The translations under genes and the position numbers were made by a program. A stretch of DNA of 13,834 nucleotides from an uncultured Eubacteriales bacterium (GTDB taxonomy: Bacteria > Bacillota > Clostridia > Oscillospirales > Oscillospiraceae): positions 1 to 13,834 of the forward strand of contig CAUABY010000031.1 in NCBI GenBank assembly GCA_958427375.1. Direction: 5' to 3'. Of the stretch, positions 7,103-13,372 are shown one piece after another. The first letter of the stretch is position 1. Each line of letters begins with the position of its first letter. The notes beneath the pieces were generated by a model. That model ran no database searches. It had not been told where the DNA came from and saw only the letters and a list, made by a program, of their open reading frames with translations.

Positions 7103-7978
7103 TCACATTGCGGTGCGCTTGTTGGCATACTGCTGCAAAAGTGCCATGCAGGCGAGCAATATTACCATGAGTATAAAAGCAATGGCGGCGGCAAAGTGCA
7201 GGTTATTGGCGACGTACTGACCCTCAATCGCGTCGCCAATGAGGTAGAACTTGCCGTTACCGAGTTTCTGAGAGATATAAAAGGTGGATATGGACGGGAT
7301 GAGCACCATATTGATGCCGGAAATGACTCCCGGCAGGCTCAGCGGCCATATTACGCGGCGCAAAACACCGCCGCTGCTACATCCAAGGTCGCGTGCGGCC
7401 TCGATGAGGCGCACGTCCATCTTCGCCATGATGGAGTAGATGGGCAGAATCATATACGGGAAGTAATCATACACCATGCCGATGACGACCGCGGCCTCCG
7501 TGCCGATAACGTGAAAGGGGCCGATACCAAGTTTGGCGAGAAAGCCGTTCATTATGCCGGTATCCTGCAAAATAGTCATCCACGCGTATGTGCGGATGAG
7601 GAAGTTCATCCACATGGGTATCATAATGAGCGTGATGAGCACCTTCTGCACCTTGGGCGCGGCGCGGGAGATGATATAGGCCATTGGGTAGCCCATCAAA
7701 AGGCATATCACCGTGGAGATGAGCGCCAATTTAAGAGAGCGGCCGAAGATGACAAGGTATGTATGCACCTCACGCGTCAGCTCACCCTCGCCGACGGAGG
7801 AGGTGGCGGTGAAAAAGCGCGCGACATTATCAATGGTGAAGTTAAAGTCGTTATCGGTGAAGGCATAGTAGGCGATGAAGCACAGCGGCACCACGATAAA
7901 GAGCGCCGCCCACACCGTATACGGTCCAAGCGTAAGCCGCTGGACAAGGCCGGAACGGCGGGTATTTGTCTTAGTCAT
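7103..7978 (-). CDS. potB: Spermidine/putrescine ABC transporter permease PotB
   Basis: 291 residues from the ATG at 7978. About six membrane segments are visible (roughly 20-40, 80-104, 110-135, 162-183, 215-235, 262-283). The EAA loop EAARDLGCSSGGVLRRVIWPL (193-213) is the coupling motif for PotA. It pairs with the PotC half of the next gene to make the membrane channel. The chosen ATG overlaps the end of potA by 8 bases, so translation is coupled. A longer frame opens at 8014, but its first codon is TTG and it would add residues not seen in PotB proteins. Confidence 0.93.
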   Translation of the reverse strand: MTKTNTRRSGLVQRLTLGPYTVWAALFIVVPLCFIAYYAFTDNDFNFTIDNVARFFTATSSVGEGELTREVHTYLVIFGRSLKLALISTVICLLMGYPMAYIISRAAPKVQKVLITLIMIPMWMNFLIRTYAWMTILQDTGIMNGFLAKLGIGPFHVIGTEAAVVIGMVYDYFPYMILPIYSIMAKMDVRLIEAARDLGCSSGGVLRRVIWPLSLPGVISGINMVLIPSISTFYISQKLGNGKFYLIGDAIEGQYVANNLHFAAAIAFILMVILLACMALLQQYANKRTAM

Positions 7979-9092
7979 CGCCGCTCTCGCTTTCCGCGTC
8001 GCTGAGCTCGTCAAACTCGTTGGAGAAAGACGAGTAGTCGCCGTACATGCCGGAATACTCGGATTTTTTCATTATATGTATAGCGTCCGGCTCGATATAA
8101 AGGCCGATATGCTCATCAACGTCCACAAAGTCTGTGGTCTGAATCATCCACTTGAGGCCGTTTATGTCCACAATAATCTCATAGTGTACGCCAAGGAAAG
8201 TGACCGAGGTGACGACGCCGCGAAGCATGCCCTTTTCCTCCGGCACTATGTCCACATCCTCCGGGCGCACAACAACGTCAACCGGCTCGCGCTTTTCAAA
8301 GCCCGCGTCCACGCAGTCAAACACATGCCCGGAAAAGGCAACCTTATAGTCGGCGAGCATCACGCCGTCAAGGATATTGCTCTCGCCGATGAAGTCCGCC
8401 ACGAAAGCGTTCTGCGGCTCGTTATATATGTCAATGGGCGTGCCTATCTGCTGGATGCGCCCCTCGGACATGACAACCACCGTATCGGACATGGAGAGCG
8501 CCTCCTCCTGGTCATGCGTGACAAAGACGAAGGTGATGCCGGTGGCTTTCTGTATCTTTTTGAGCTCGGCCTGCATATCCTTTCTCAGCTTGAGGTCGAG
8601 CGCGGCAAGCGGCTCATCAAGCAAGAGCACCTTGGGGCTGGTGACGAGGGCGCGGGCTATGGCAACGCGCTGCTGCTGTCCGCCGGAAAGGCTCGTCACA
8701 CGGCGGTTTTCAAAGCCGGTGAGCGCGACAAGCTTCAGCATCTCCTGAACCTTTTCATTTATCTCGTCGCGCGGCAGCTTCTTCTCGCGCAGAGGAAAAG
8801 CAACGTTCTCAAACACGTTCAGATGCGGGAAGAGCGCATAGCGCTGGAAAACGGTGTTGACATTGCGCTTGTAGGGCTGAACGTCGTTTATCCGCTCGCC
8901 CATGAAGATGACATCGCCGCTGTCGGGAGTTTCAAAGCCGCCAATCAGGCGCAAGGTTGTTGTCTTACCGCAGCCGGAGGGGCCGAGCAGGGTCAAAAAC
9001 TCGTTATCATAGATATCAAGATTAATGTTATCCAACACTGTTTCGCCGTCAAAGCTCTTGGTAATATTTTTCAGCTCAATTATCTTTTTCAT
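7971..9092 (-). CDS. potA: Spermidine/putrescine ABC transporter ATPase PotA
   Basis: 373 residues from the ATG at 9092. Walker A GPSGCGKT (37-44), Q-loop VFQRYALFPH (81-90), signature LSGGQQQR (135-142), Walker B VLLLDEP (155-161) and switch His193 (VTHDQEEA) are all intact. A TOBE-like regulatory domain follows (about 270-340, VRPEDVDI). The last 33 residues are an acidic Ser/Asp/Glu/Tyr-rich tail, not part of the usual fold. A GGGAG site lies 7 bases before the ATG. A start at 9137 is rejected because it would lie inside the terminator hairpin that precedes the gene. It is the first gene of the operon potA-potB-potCD and provides energy for polyamine import. Confidence 0.95.
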   Translation of the reverse strand: MKKIIELKNITKSFDGETVLDNINLDIYDNEFLTLLGPSGCGKTTTLRLIGGFETPDSGDVIFMGERINDVQPYKRNVNTVFQRYALFPHLNVFENVAFPLREKKLPRDEINEKVQEMLKLVALTGFENRRVTSLSGGQQQRVAIARALVTSPKVLLLDEPLAALDLKLRKDMQAELKKIQKATGITFVFVTHDQEEALSMSDTVVVMSEGRIQQIGTPIDIYNEPQNAFVADFIGESNILDGVMLADYKVAFSGHVFDCVDAGFEKREPVDVVVRPEDVDIVPEEKGMLRGVVTSVTFLGVHYEIIVDINGLKWMIQTTDFVDVDEHIGLYIEPDAIHIMKKSEYSGMYGDYSSFSNEFDELSDAESESGDD

Positions 9093-9106
9093 ATTCCCAC
9101 TCCCAC

Positions 9107-9142
9107 AAAAAAGAAAAATGACGTATGCAAAGCACACGTCAT
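9107..9142 (-). terminator. Intrinsic terminator/attenuator immediately before potA
   Basis: On the minus strand ATGACGTGTGC (9142-9132), loop TTT and GCATACGTCAT (9128-9118) form an 11-base stem with one G-U pair, then TTTTCTTTTTT (9117-9107). The potA ribosome site begins only 2 bases later, at 9104, so a terminated transcript lacks it. There is no room for a promoter between terminator and gene; potA expression must come by read-through. Confidence 0.85.
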
Positions 9143-9466
9143 GTGAATGTATAGTTTCCGCCCTGCGCGCAAGGCCGGCCGGCTATCCCAATTTGGTTTT
9201 TAGAGTCTATATAGCAAGAACTTACTTTTACTACTCTTATTGACCATTTCACAAGTTTGTATGCTGTGCAGCACGGTTTATAGTAACCAACTTACAAAAT
9301 TTGAGCCCTTGAGCGCTGTGCGCCCCGCTCAATCAATAAGGCAACAGAAAGTTGCCGCCGCATTCCGCGAGATTCGGCGTTCGACCCGGCTGTCCGTGTG
9401 GCCTCAGCCGCGGCAGGCGCGGCGGTCGTTATCTTGCTTTGGATATAAGACCTATCCAAGTTGAGA
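9107..9466 (-). ncRNA. Structured leader RNA upstream of the pot operon (family not recognised)
   Basis: This non-coding stretch of about 360 nt runs from a strong promoter to the potA attenuator. The 5' end (9467-9456) can pair with 9196-9185 in a 12-base closing helix with one mismatch. Inside are local helices: CGACC/GGTCG (9428-9424 with 9386-9382) next to CGGCTG/CAGCCG (9410-9405 with 9392-9387), GGCAAC/GTTGCC (9356-9351 with 9345-9340), TTGAGCG/CGCTCAA (9332-9326 with 9315-9309), GTAAGTT/AACTTGT (9295-9289 with 9257-9251) enclosing two small hairpins, and AGAGT/ACTCT (9237-9233 with 9206-9202). A hairpin (9175-9160) and the terminator follow. I see none of the conserved motifs I know for TPP, FMN, SAM, lysine, cobalamin, purine or T-box leaders, nor tmRNA, RNase P or SRP. 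It could be a polyamine-sensing leader or an independent RNA. Confidence 0.6.
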
Positions 9467-9472
9467 CGACTA

Positions 9473-9501
9473 ATTCTAACAGTATTCTATCATATTGTCA
9501 A
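9473..9501 (-). promoter_or_regulatory. Near-consensus sigma-A promoter of the pot leader
   Basis: On the minus strand TTGACA (9501-9496) is followed after 17 bases by TAGAAT (9478-9473), preceded by TG as an extended -10. Transcription should begin near 9466, exactly at the 5' strand of the leader's closing helix. It is the strongest promoter match in the window. Confidence 0.85.
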
Positions 9502-9542
9502 CCATTTTCTTTTATGATTTATCCCGCTGAGGTGCAGAAAAT

Positions 9543-10280
9543 TCAATAGCGCACTTCCCAGAGCGTCAGTCCCTGCGCCGGGGCGGTGAAGCCCGCAAGC
9601 TCTCGGTTTCTTGACGCGAGCGCGGCGGGCACATCATCAGCCGGGCGCTTACCCATGCCGACCTCCAAGAGGGTGCCGACAATGATGCGCACCATATTAT
9701 ACAGAAAACCGTCACCCGTGAGCGCGAAGCGGACTTCCCCGCCGCGCCGCTCGATTGAGACCTTTTTCAGATAGCGCACGGCTGATTTTTTCATGCGCTT
9801 ATTTGAGCAGAAAGCGGTGAAATCATGCTCGCCCTCTATCATGGCAGCGGCGCGGCGCATAGCGTCCACATCCAGCGGCGCGGGCAGGGCGTACACATAG
9901 CGCCGCTCGAACACATTGGGCTCTTCTCTGTTCCACACGCGGTAGACATAGGTTTTCTCCCGGCAGTTGAGCCGCGCGTGAAAGCGCGGCGCGGCCTCGC
10001 GGAGCTCCATCGCGCCAATATCATCAGGCAGGGCGGAGCGCAGGGCTGCAAGAATCGCTTTGCTGTCCATATCCGTACGCGCGTGAAATGAACAGACCTG
10101 CGCGCGGGCGTGTACCCCCGCGTCCGTCCGCCCGGAGGCCGCAAGCTCCACGCTCTGGCCGAGGATACGCGTAAGCGCCGCTTCGACCTTGGTCTCAATG
10201 GTATTATCAGTATTCCCCTGACGCTGCCAGCCCTTATAGCGCGTGCCGTCATAGGAGAGTGTAAGTACGTAGTTTGGCAT
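9543..10280 (-). CDS. truA: tRNA pseudouridine synthase A (TruA)
   Basis: 245 residues, the usual length. It converts uridines 38-40 in the anticodon arm of tRNAs to pseudouridine in the cytoplasm. The catalytic motif SGRTDAGVHA (49-58) carries the nucleophile Asp53. The N-terminal YDGTRYKGWQRQ (10-21) and late GDGFLYNMVRIIVGTL segments are family hallmarks. It is a single gene with its own promoter. No clear terminator follows the stop, so some transcripts may run into the pot leader. Confidence 0.97.
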   Translation of the reverse strand: MPNYVLTLSYDGTRYKGWQRQGNTDNTIETKVEAALTRILGQSVELAASGRTDAGVHARAQVCSFHARTDMDSKAILAALRSALPDDIGAMELREAAPRFHARLNCREKTYVYRVWNREEPNVFERRYVYALPAPLDVDAMRRAAAMIEGEHDFTAFCSNKRMKKSAVRYLKKVSIERRGGEVRFALTGDGFLYNMVRIIVGTLLEVGMGKRPADDVPAALASRNRELAGFTAPAQGLTLWEVRY

Positions 10281-10298
10281 AATGATTCACCCCGCTTT

Positions 10299-10336
10299 AT
10301 TGTAACGCAGAGCGCCGCGTTTTGCAATGCGGCGCT
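10299..10336 (-). promoter_or_regulatory. truA promoter overlapping an inverted repeat
   Basis: On the minus strand TTGCAA (10327-10322), a 17-base gap and TACAAT (10304-10299) make a sigma-A-type promoter starting near 10292. A perfect 8-base inverted repeat AGCGCCGC (10311-10318) / GCGGCGCT (10329-10336) straddles the -35 box, which lies in its loop. It may be an operator or the remnant of a terminator. Confidence 0.6.
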
Positions 10337-10353
10337 TTGTCCGCGTCCGTTCT

Positions 10354-10383
10354 TTGTCCGTTTCGCCCTTCCCGGCATAAGAT
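10354..10383 (+). promoter_or_regulatory. Weak promoter candidate of the P-loop protein gene
   Basis: TTGTCC (10354-10359) and TAAGAT (10378-10383) with an 18-base gap give a poor sigma-A match. The overlapping CATAAGATA (10376-10384) also resembles the CATAnnnTA -10 element of sporulation sigma-K/E promoters. Neither reading is firm. Confidence 0.25.
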
Positions 10384-10428
10384 ATATGGGGTCATTATTT
10401 ATTAGATTAATAAGAAGGGTAATCGAAT

Positions 10429-12318
10429 ATGTACACGGATTCGATTTTGAATAGACTTGTTCTGCCGGAGGATCTGCGCGCGGCGCTCTCTGACTGCCGC
10501 TGCCTCGCCTTTCCGTGGAGCATTGAGGAGTTGCGGGAGTTCTGCTTCGGCGCGGGCTGTGCGGACAGATTCACCGTCGGCTATGATATTGCCGGGCGCG
10601 GCTTTGTACCTGAGGCGGAGGTGCTGCGCTGCCGCAACGGTATCGCGGTGAATTTTTTTGAGGACTACATGCGGCGGCGCGATGCGGACTCCATGCGCAT
10701 CGGCGACGATGCGCCAAGCGACAAGCCGCGCTTTTCGGACAGCTTTGGACGGCCGTTTGCCGATGTGCGGCGCGAAACGCTCAGCTGGCTTCGCGCTCAG
10801 CCGCTCATCGTGCTTCCCTTTTACGCGGGCGGGCGGCAGTTCGGCTACGAGGCGCTGTGCGTCTGCCCGATGAACGCGGCGTTTTTCGCGCTGGCAATCG
10901 CGCTGATGCAGGGCTTTGTCAGCGCGCGGGAAATCTGCGACGGTTTCAAGCCGCGCGGCATCATCTATCTCGCCCCGCCGTTCAGGCACACGCATTTCGG
11001 CGGGAAGCAGATTGTTGTACACTGCCGCGGTGAGGGGCTGCACGAGATTTTTTCATACAACCTCTACCCCGGCCCGTCGGCGAAGAAGGGCATATTTTCC
11101 ATGCTGCTCGACATCGGCGAGGGAGAGGGCTGGATTACAAACCACGCCTCCGCCGCGCTGGTCGAGTCGCCATACGAAAACCGCGTTGTGTTCATGCACG
11201 AGGGGGCTTCCGGCGGCGGCAAGAGCGAGATGCTTGAGGACATACACCGCTGTGCTGACGGGCGTATTCTGCTGTATCGCAACCGCGCCACGGGTGAGGA
11301 GCGGCACATAAAGCTGCTGGAGCAGAGCCGGATTTTCCCCATTGGTGATGACATGCTGCTTGCGAAGCGAAAGTTTGACCGGGGTACGGGGCGGCTCGTC
11401 ATCGCGGACGGGGAGGCAGGCTGGTTTCTGCGCGTGGACGGCGAGACGGGCTATGGCAGCAACGCCGAGTATGAGCGCGTGTCCATCCACCCGCCGGAGC
11501 CGCTGGAGTTTTTCAATCTCTCCGCTGTGCCCGGCGCGAGCGTTCTCATCTGGGAGCCGGTGACGGATGCCGACGGCGCGCCCTGCCCCAATCCGCGCGT
11601 GATAATACCGCGCGGCGCGCTGGGCAGTCTGCCGCCGGACGCGCCGCAGGAGGTGAACGTGCGCTCGTTCGGCGTGCGCATGCCGCCGTCGAGCGCGGAA
11701 CGGCCCGATTACGGTGTGATGGGCATGGTGCAGCTTGTGCCCGTGTCACTGGCGTGGCTGTGGCGGCTGGTCTCGCCGCGCGGGTACAAGAACCCCTCTG
11801 TCGGCGGCGGGGTGGCGGGCGCGCTTCAGGGTGAGGGCGTCGGCTCCTACTGGCCGTTTGCCTCCGGGCGGCGGGTCGTGCAGGCTAACCTGCTGCTCCG
11901 CCAGCTACTCAACACGTCTGCGACGCTCAACCTGCTCATCCCGAACCAGCACATCGGCGTATATCAGGTGGGCTTTGCCGGGCAGTGGATAGTGCGGGAA
12001 TACCTCGCACGGCGCGGCGGGCGGCTGAGTGAGTCAAAGCTCGTCCCGGCGCGCGCGGCGCTCTTCGGCTACAGCCTTGACGAGCTGAAGATTGAGGGGC
12101 AGTACATCCCGCGCCAGCTTCTGCGGCCGGAGCTTCAAGCCGAGCTCGGTACGGCGGGCTATGACGCGGGTGTGTGCATACTCTCTGACTTTTTCCGCCG
12201 CGAGCTCTCGGCCTATCTCTGCGACGGGCTTGACGCGCTCGGCCGGGAGATAATAGAGACCTTTCTCTCCGGCGGCGGGCTTGAGGACTATCTGCGCCTC
12301 ACGCCGCTCAGCTTGTGA
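10429..12318 (+). CDS. Large uncharacterised P-loop protein, probably DUF4914 family
   Basis: A 629-residue soluble protein with no signal peptide or clear membrane helix. The one clear motif is a Walker A P-loop GASGGGKS (259-266) in the context FMHEGASGGGKSEMLEDI, which recalls the kinase-1 loop of ATP-dependent PEP carboxykinase (GLSGTGKT) and HPr kinase (GxSGxGKS). Other distinctive segments are YLAPPFRHTHFGGKQIVVH (180-198), RGYKNPSVGGGV (451-462) and IPNQHIGVYQVGFAGQWIV (504-522). From length and pattern I think it is a DUF4914 protein, a family of about 630 residues without known function; this is from memory and not certain. A GAAGGG site lies 9 bases before the ATG. It stands alone, divergent from truA. 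Confidence 0.7.
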   Translation: MYTDSILNRLVLPEDLRAALSDCRCLAFPWSIEELREFCFGAGCADRFTVGYDIAGRGFVPEAEVLRCRNGIAVNFFEDYMRRRDADSMRIGDDAPSDKPRFSDSFGRPFADVRRETLSWLRAQPLIVLPFYAGGRQFGYEALCVCPMNAAFFALAIALMQGFVSAREICDGFKPRGIIYLAPPFRHTHFGGKQIVVHCRGEGLHEIFSYNLYPGPSAKKGIFSMLLDIGEGEGWITNHASAALVESPYENRVVFMHEGASGGGKSEMLEDIHRCADGRILLYRNRATGEERHIKLLEQSRIFPIGDDMLLAKRKFDRGTGRLVIADGEAGWFLRVDGETGYGSNAEYERVSIHPPEPLEFFNLSAVPGASVLIWEPVTDADGAPCPNPRVIIPRGALGSLPPDAPQEVNVRSFGVRMPPSSAERPDYGVMGMVQLVPVSLAWLWRLVSPRGYKNPSVGGGVAGALQGEGVGSYWPFASGRRVVQANLLLRQLLNTSATLNLLIPNQHIGVYQVGFAGQWIVREYLARRGGRLSESKLVPARAALFGYSLDELKIEGQYIPRQLLRPELQAELGTAGYDAGVCILSDFFRRELSAYLCDGLDALGREIIETFLSGGGLEDYLRLTPLSL

Positions 12319-12335
12319 ATAGCGGCGGAATCTCT

Positions 12336-12378
12336 CCCTCAGTCAGCTTCGCTGACAGCTCCCTCATCAGATGGAGCC
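12336..12378. repeat. Imperfect palindromic intergenic repeat of Clostridia type
   Basis: CTCCCTCAGTCAGC, then TTC and GCTGAC make a tight 6-base hairpin (12342-12347 with 12351-12356). It is followed by GCTCC (12358-12362) / GGAGC (12373-12377). Very similar CTCCCTCAGTC...GGAGCC elements are scattered between genes in many Oscillospirales genomes, as I recall. Only one copy is in this window, so repetition cannot be shown here. Confidence 0.5.
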
Positions 12379-12457
12379 TTTAAACCGAAGTTCAACGGCG
12401 TTTGCACTGCGAATCGCACCTGCGCAAGGGATCCAAGCATATTACATCTTTTAGTCG

Positions 12458-12489
12458 CAAAGGGCGGGTGCAAAAGCATCCGCCCTTTG
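12458..12489. terminator. Bidirectional terminator between the P-loop gene and hflC
   Basis: A 14-base stem CAAAGGGCGG-GTGC / GCAT-CCGCCCTTTG with one G-T position and an AAAA loop. T runs beside it are short on both strands, but its place between two convergent genes and 13 bases after the hflC stop supports the role. Confidence 0.75.
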
Positions 12490-12502
12490 TGGCTTATCTA
12501 TA

Positions 12503-13372
12503 TCAGGGGTTGAAGATTTTGGCTATGGGTGAATCGGAGGAGACGACCAGCGTCTTATTTTCGCCGGTGAGACCGTTTCGCGCCATGTCGAGCGCGCGCA
12601 TGAACTCATAGAAATCCGCCTCATCGGGGGTGTCATACACCTCGGAGAGGATGCGCATGTACTCGGCCTCGCCCTCGGCCCTGAGCTTTTCGCCCTGTGC
12701 CTTGGCCTCGGAAATGGTGATTTCAACGGATTTGTCCGCGTCGTTGCGGATACGCTTTGCCTCAGCCTCGCCCTCGGCGACGAAGGAGGCCGCGATATTG
12801 CCGCGCTCGGAAATCATGCGCTCATAGACGGCGGCCTTGTTCTCATCGGGCAGGTCTATGCGCTTGGTCTCGATGGCGAGCACCGTAATCCCGTACTTGT
12901 CAAAGGTCGTGCCGACATTTTCCATGATGCTCGCGGCAAGCTCGCCATCGCGCCCGGAGATAACATCCTCCTGCCTCATGGAGCTGATGACGGTTTTGAG
13001 GCTGTTGTAGACAACGGTGTCTATCCTGTACTCGGCGTTGCTGATGCTGCCGGAGAGGGTCTGGATGAATTTAAGCGGGTCGGAGATGCGCCAGAGCACA
13101 AAGCTGTCCGCGACCATGGACTTCTTATCGCTGGTCAGCACATCGCTCACCGCGAGGTCATAGAGCATTTCGGTCTTGGGCAGGGTGCTGACGGTCTGCA
13201 AAAACGGTATTTTGACGCTGAGGCCCGGCTCATCCTGCACACGCACGACCTTGCCGAACTGGCGCACAACGCTGTACTCATTTGAGCGCGTGGTGAAGAA
13301 GAGCCCGCCCATGATGCTCAGCACGATGAGCAGCGCGACTATGGGCAGCACTATTTTCATTGTCTTTTTCAT
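12503..13372 (-). CDS. hflC: HflC, prohibitin/band 7 membrane protein
   Basis: 289 residues. A membrane anchor (about 7-27) is followed by an SPFH/band 7 domain beginning EYSVVRQFGKVVRVQDEPGL (32-51), then by a long charged helix rich in Ala and Glu (FVAEGEAEAKRIRNDADK onwards). HflC pairs with HflK in a large membrane ring that, in E. coli, surrounds and modulates the FtsH protease. The start at 13372 overlaps the hflK stop by one base (TGATG), and a GGGAGG site lies 9 bases upstream. An internal ATG at 13360 is too far from that site. No ftsH is in view. Confidence 0.93.
   Translation of the reverse strand: MKKTMKIVLPIVALLIVLSIMGGLFFTTRSNEYSVVRQFGKVVRVQDEPGLSVKIPFLQTVSTLPKTEMLYDLAVSDVLTSDKKSMVADSFVLWRISDPLKFIQTLSGSISNAEYRIDTVVYNSLKTVISSMRQEDVISGRDGELAASIMENVGTTFDKYGITVLAIETKRIDLPDENKAAVYERMISERGNIAASFVAEGEAEAKRIRNDADKSVEITISEAKAQGEKLRAEGEAEYMRILSEVYDTPDEADFYEFMRALDMARNGLTGENKTLVVSSDSPIAKIFNP

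Larger units (their letters stand above)
12319..12502. other. Intergenic region between convergent genes
   Basis: It holds the palindromic repeat (12336-12378) and the terminator (12458-12489). Nothing recognisable lies in 12379-12457. Confidence 0.6.

Noticed and set aside
7979..8014. Longer PotB start
   Set aside because: The first codon is TTG without a ribosome site and overlaps potA far more than the ATG at 7978 does.
9093..9137. Longer PotA start adding 15 residues (MCFAYVIFLF...)
   Set aside because: These codons are the terminator hairpin and T run. The ATG at 9092 has a proper ribosome site and gives the family N-terminus MKKIIELKNITKSF.
7875..9146. Plus-strand open frame of 423 residues
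   Set aside because: It is antisense to potA, which has every ABC ATPase motif, and it has no family features of its own.
9292..9363. Leader peptide of 23 residues in the pot leader (ATG at 9363)
   Set aside because: There is no ribosome site before it and no run of a regulatory amino acid, so the leader is better explained as structured RNA.
9107..9466. tmRNA, RNase P RNA, SRP RNA or a T-box leader
   Set aside because: The diagnostic motifs (GAGGAAAGTCC of RNase P, the GGAAGGAAGCAGCC core of SRP, the T-box TGG-bearing sequence, a tRNA-like tmRNA end) are absent.
10402..11043. Minus-strand open frame of 213 residues within the P-loop gene
   Set aside because: It has low-complexity charged composition, no ribosome site and no recognisable family; the plus-strand frame is longer and carries a P-loop.
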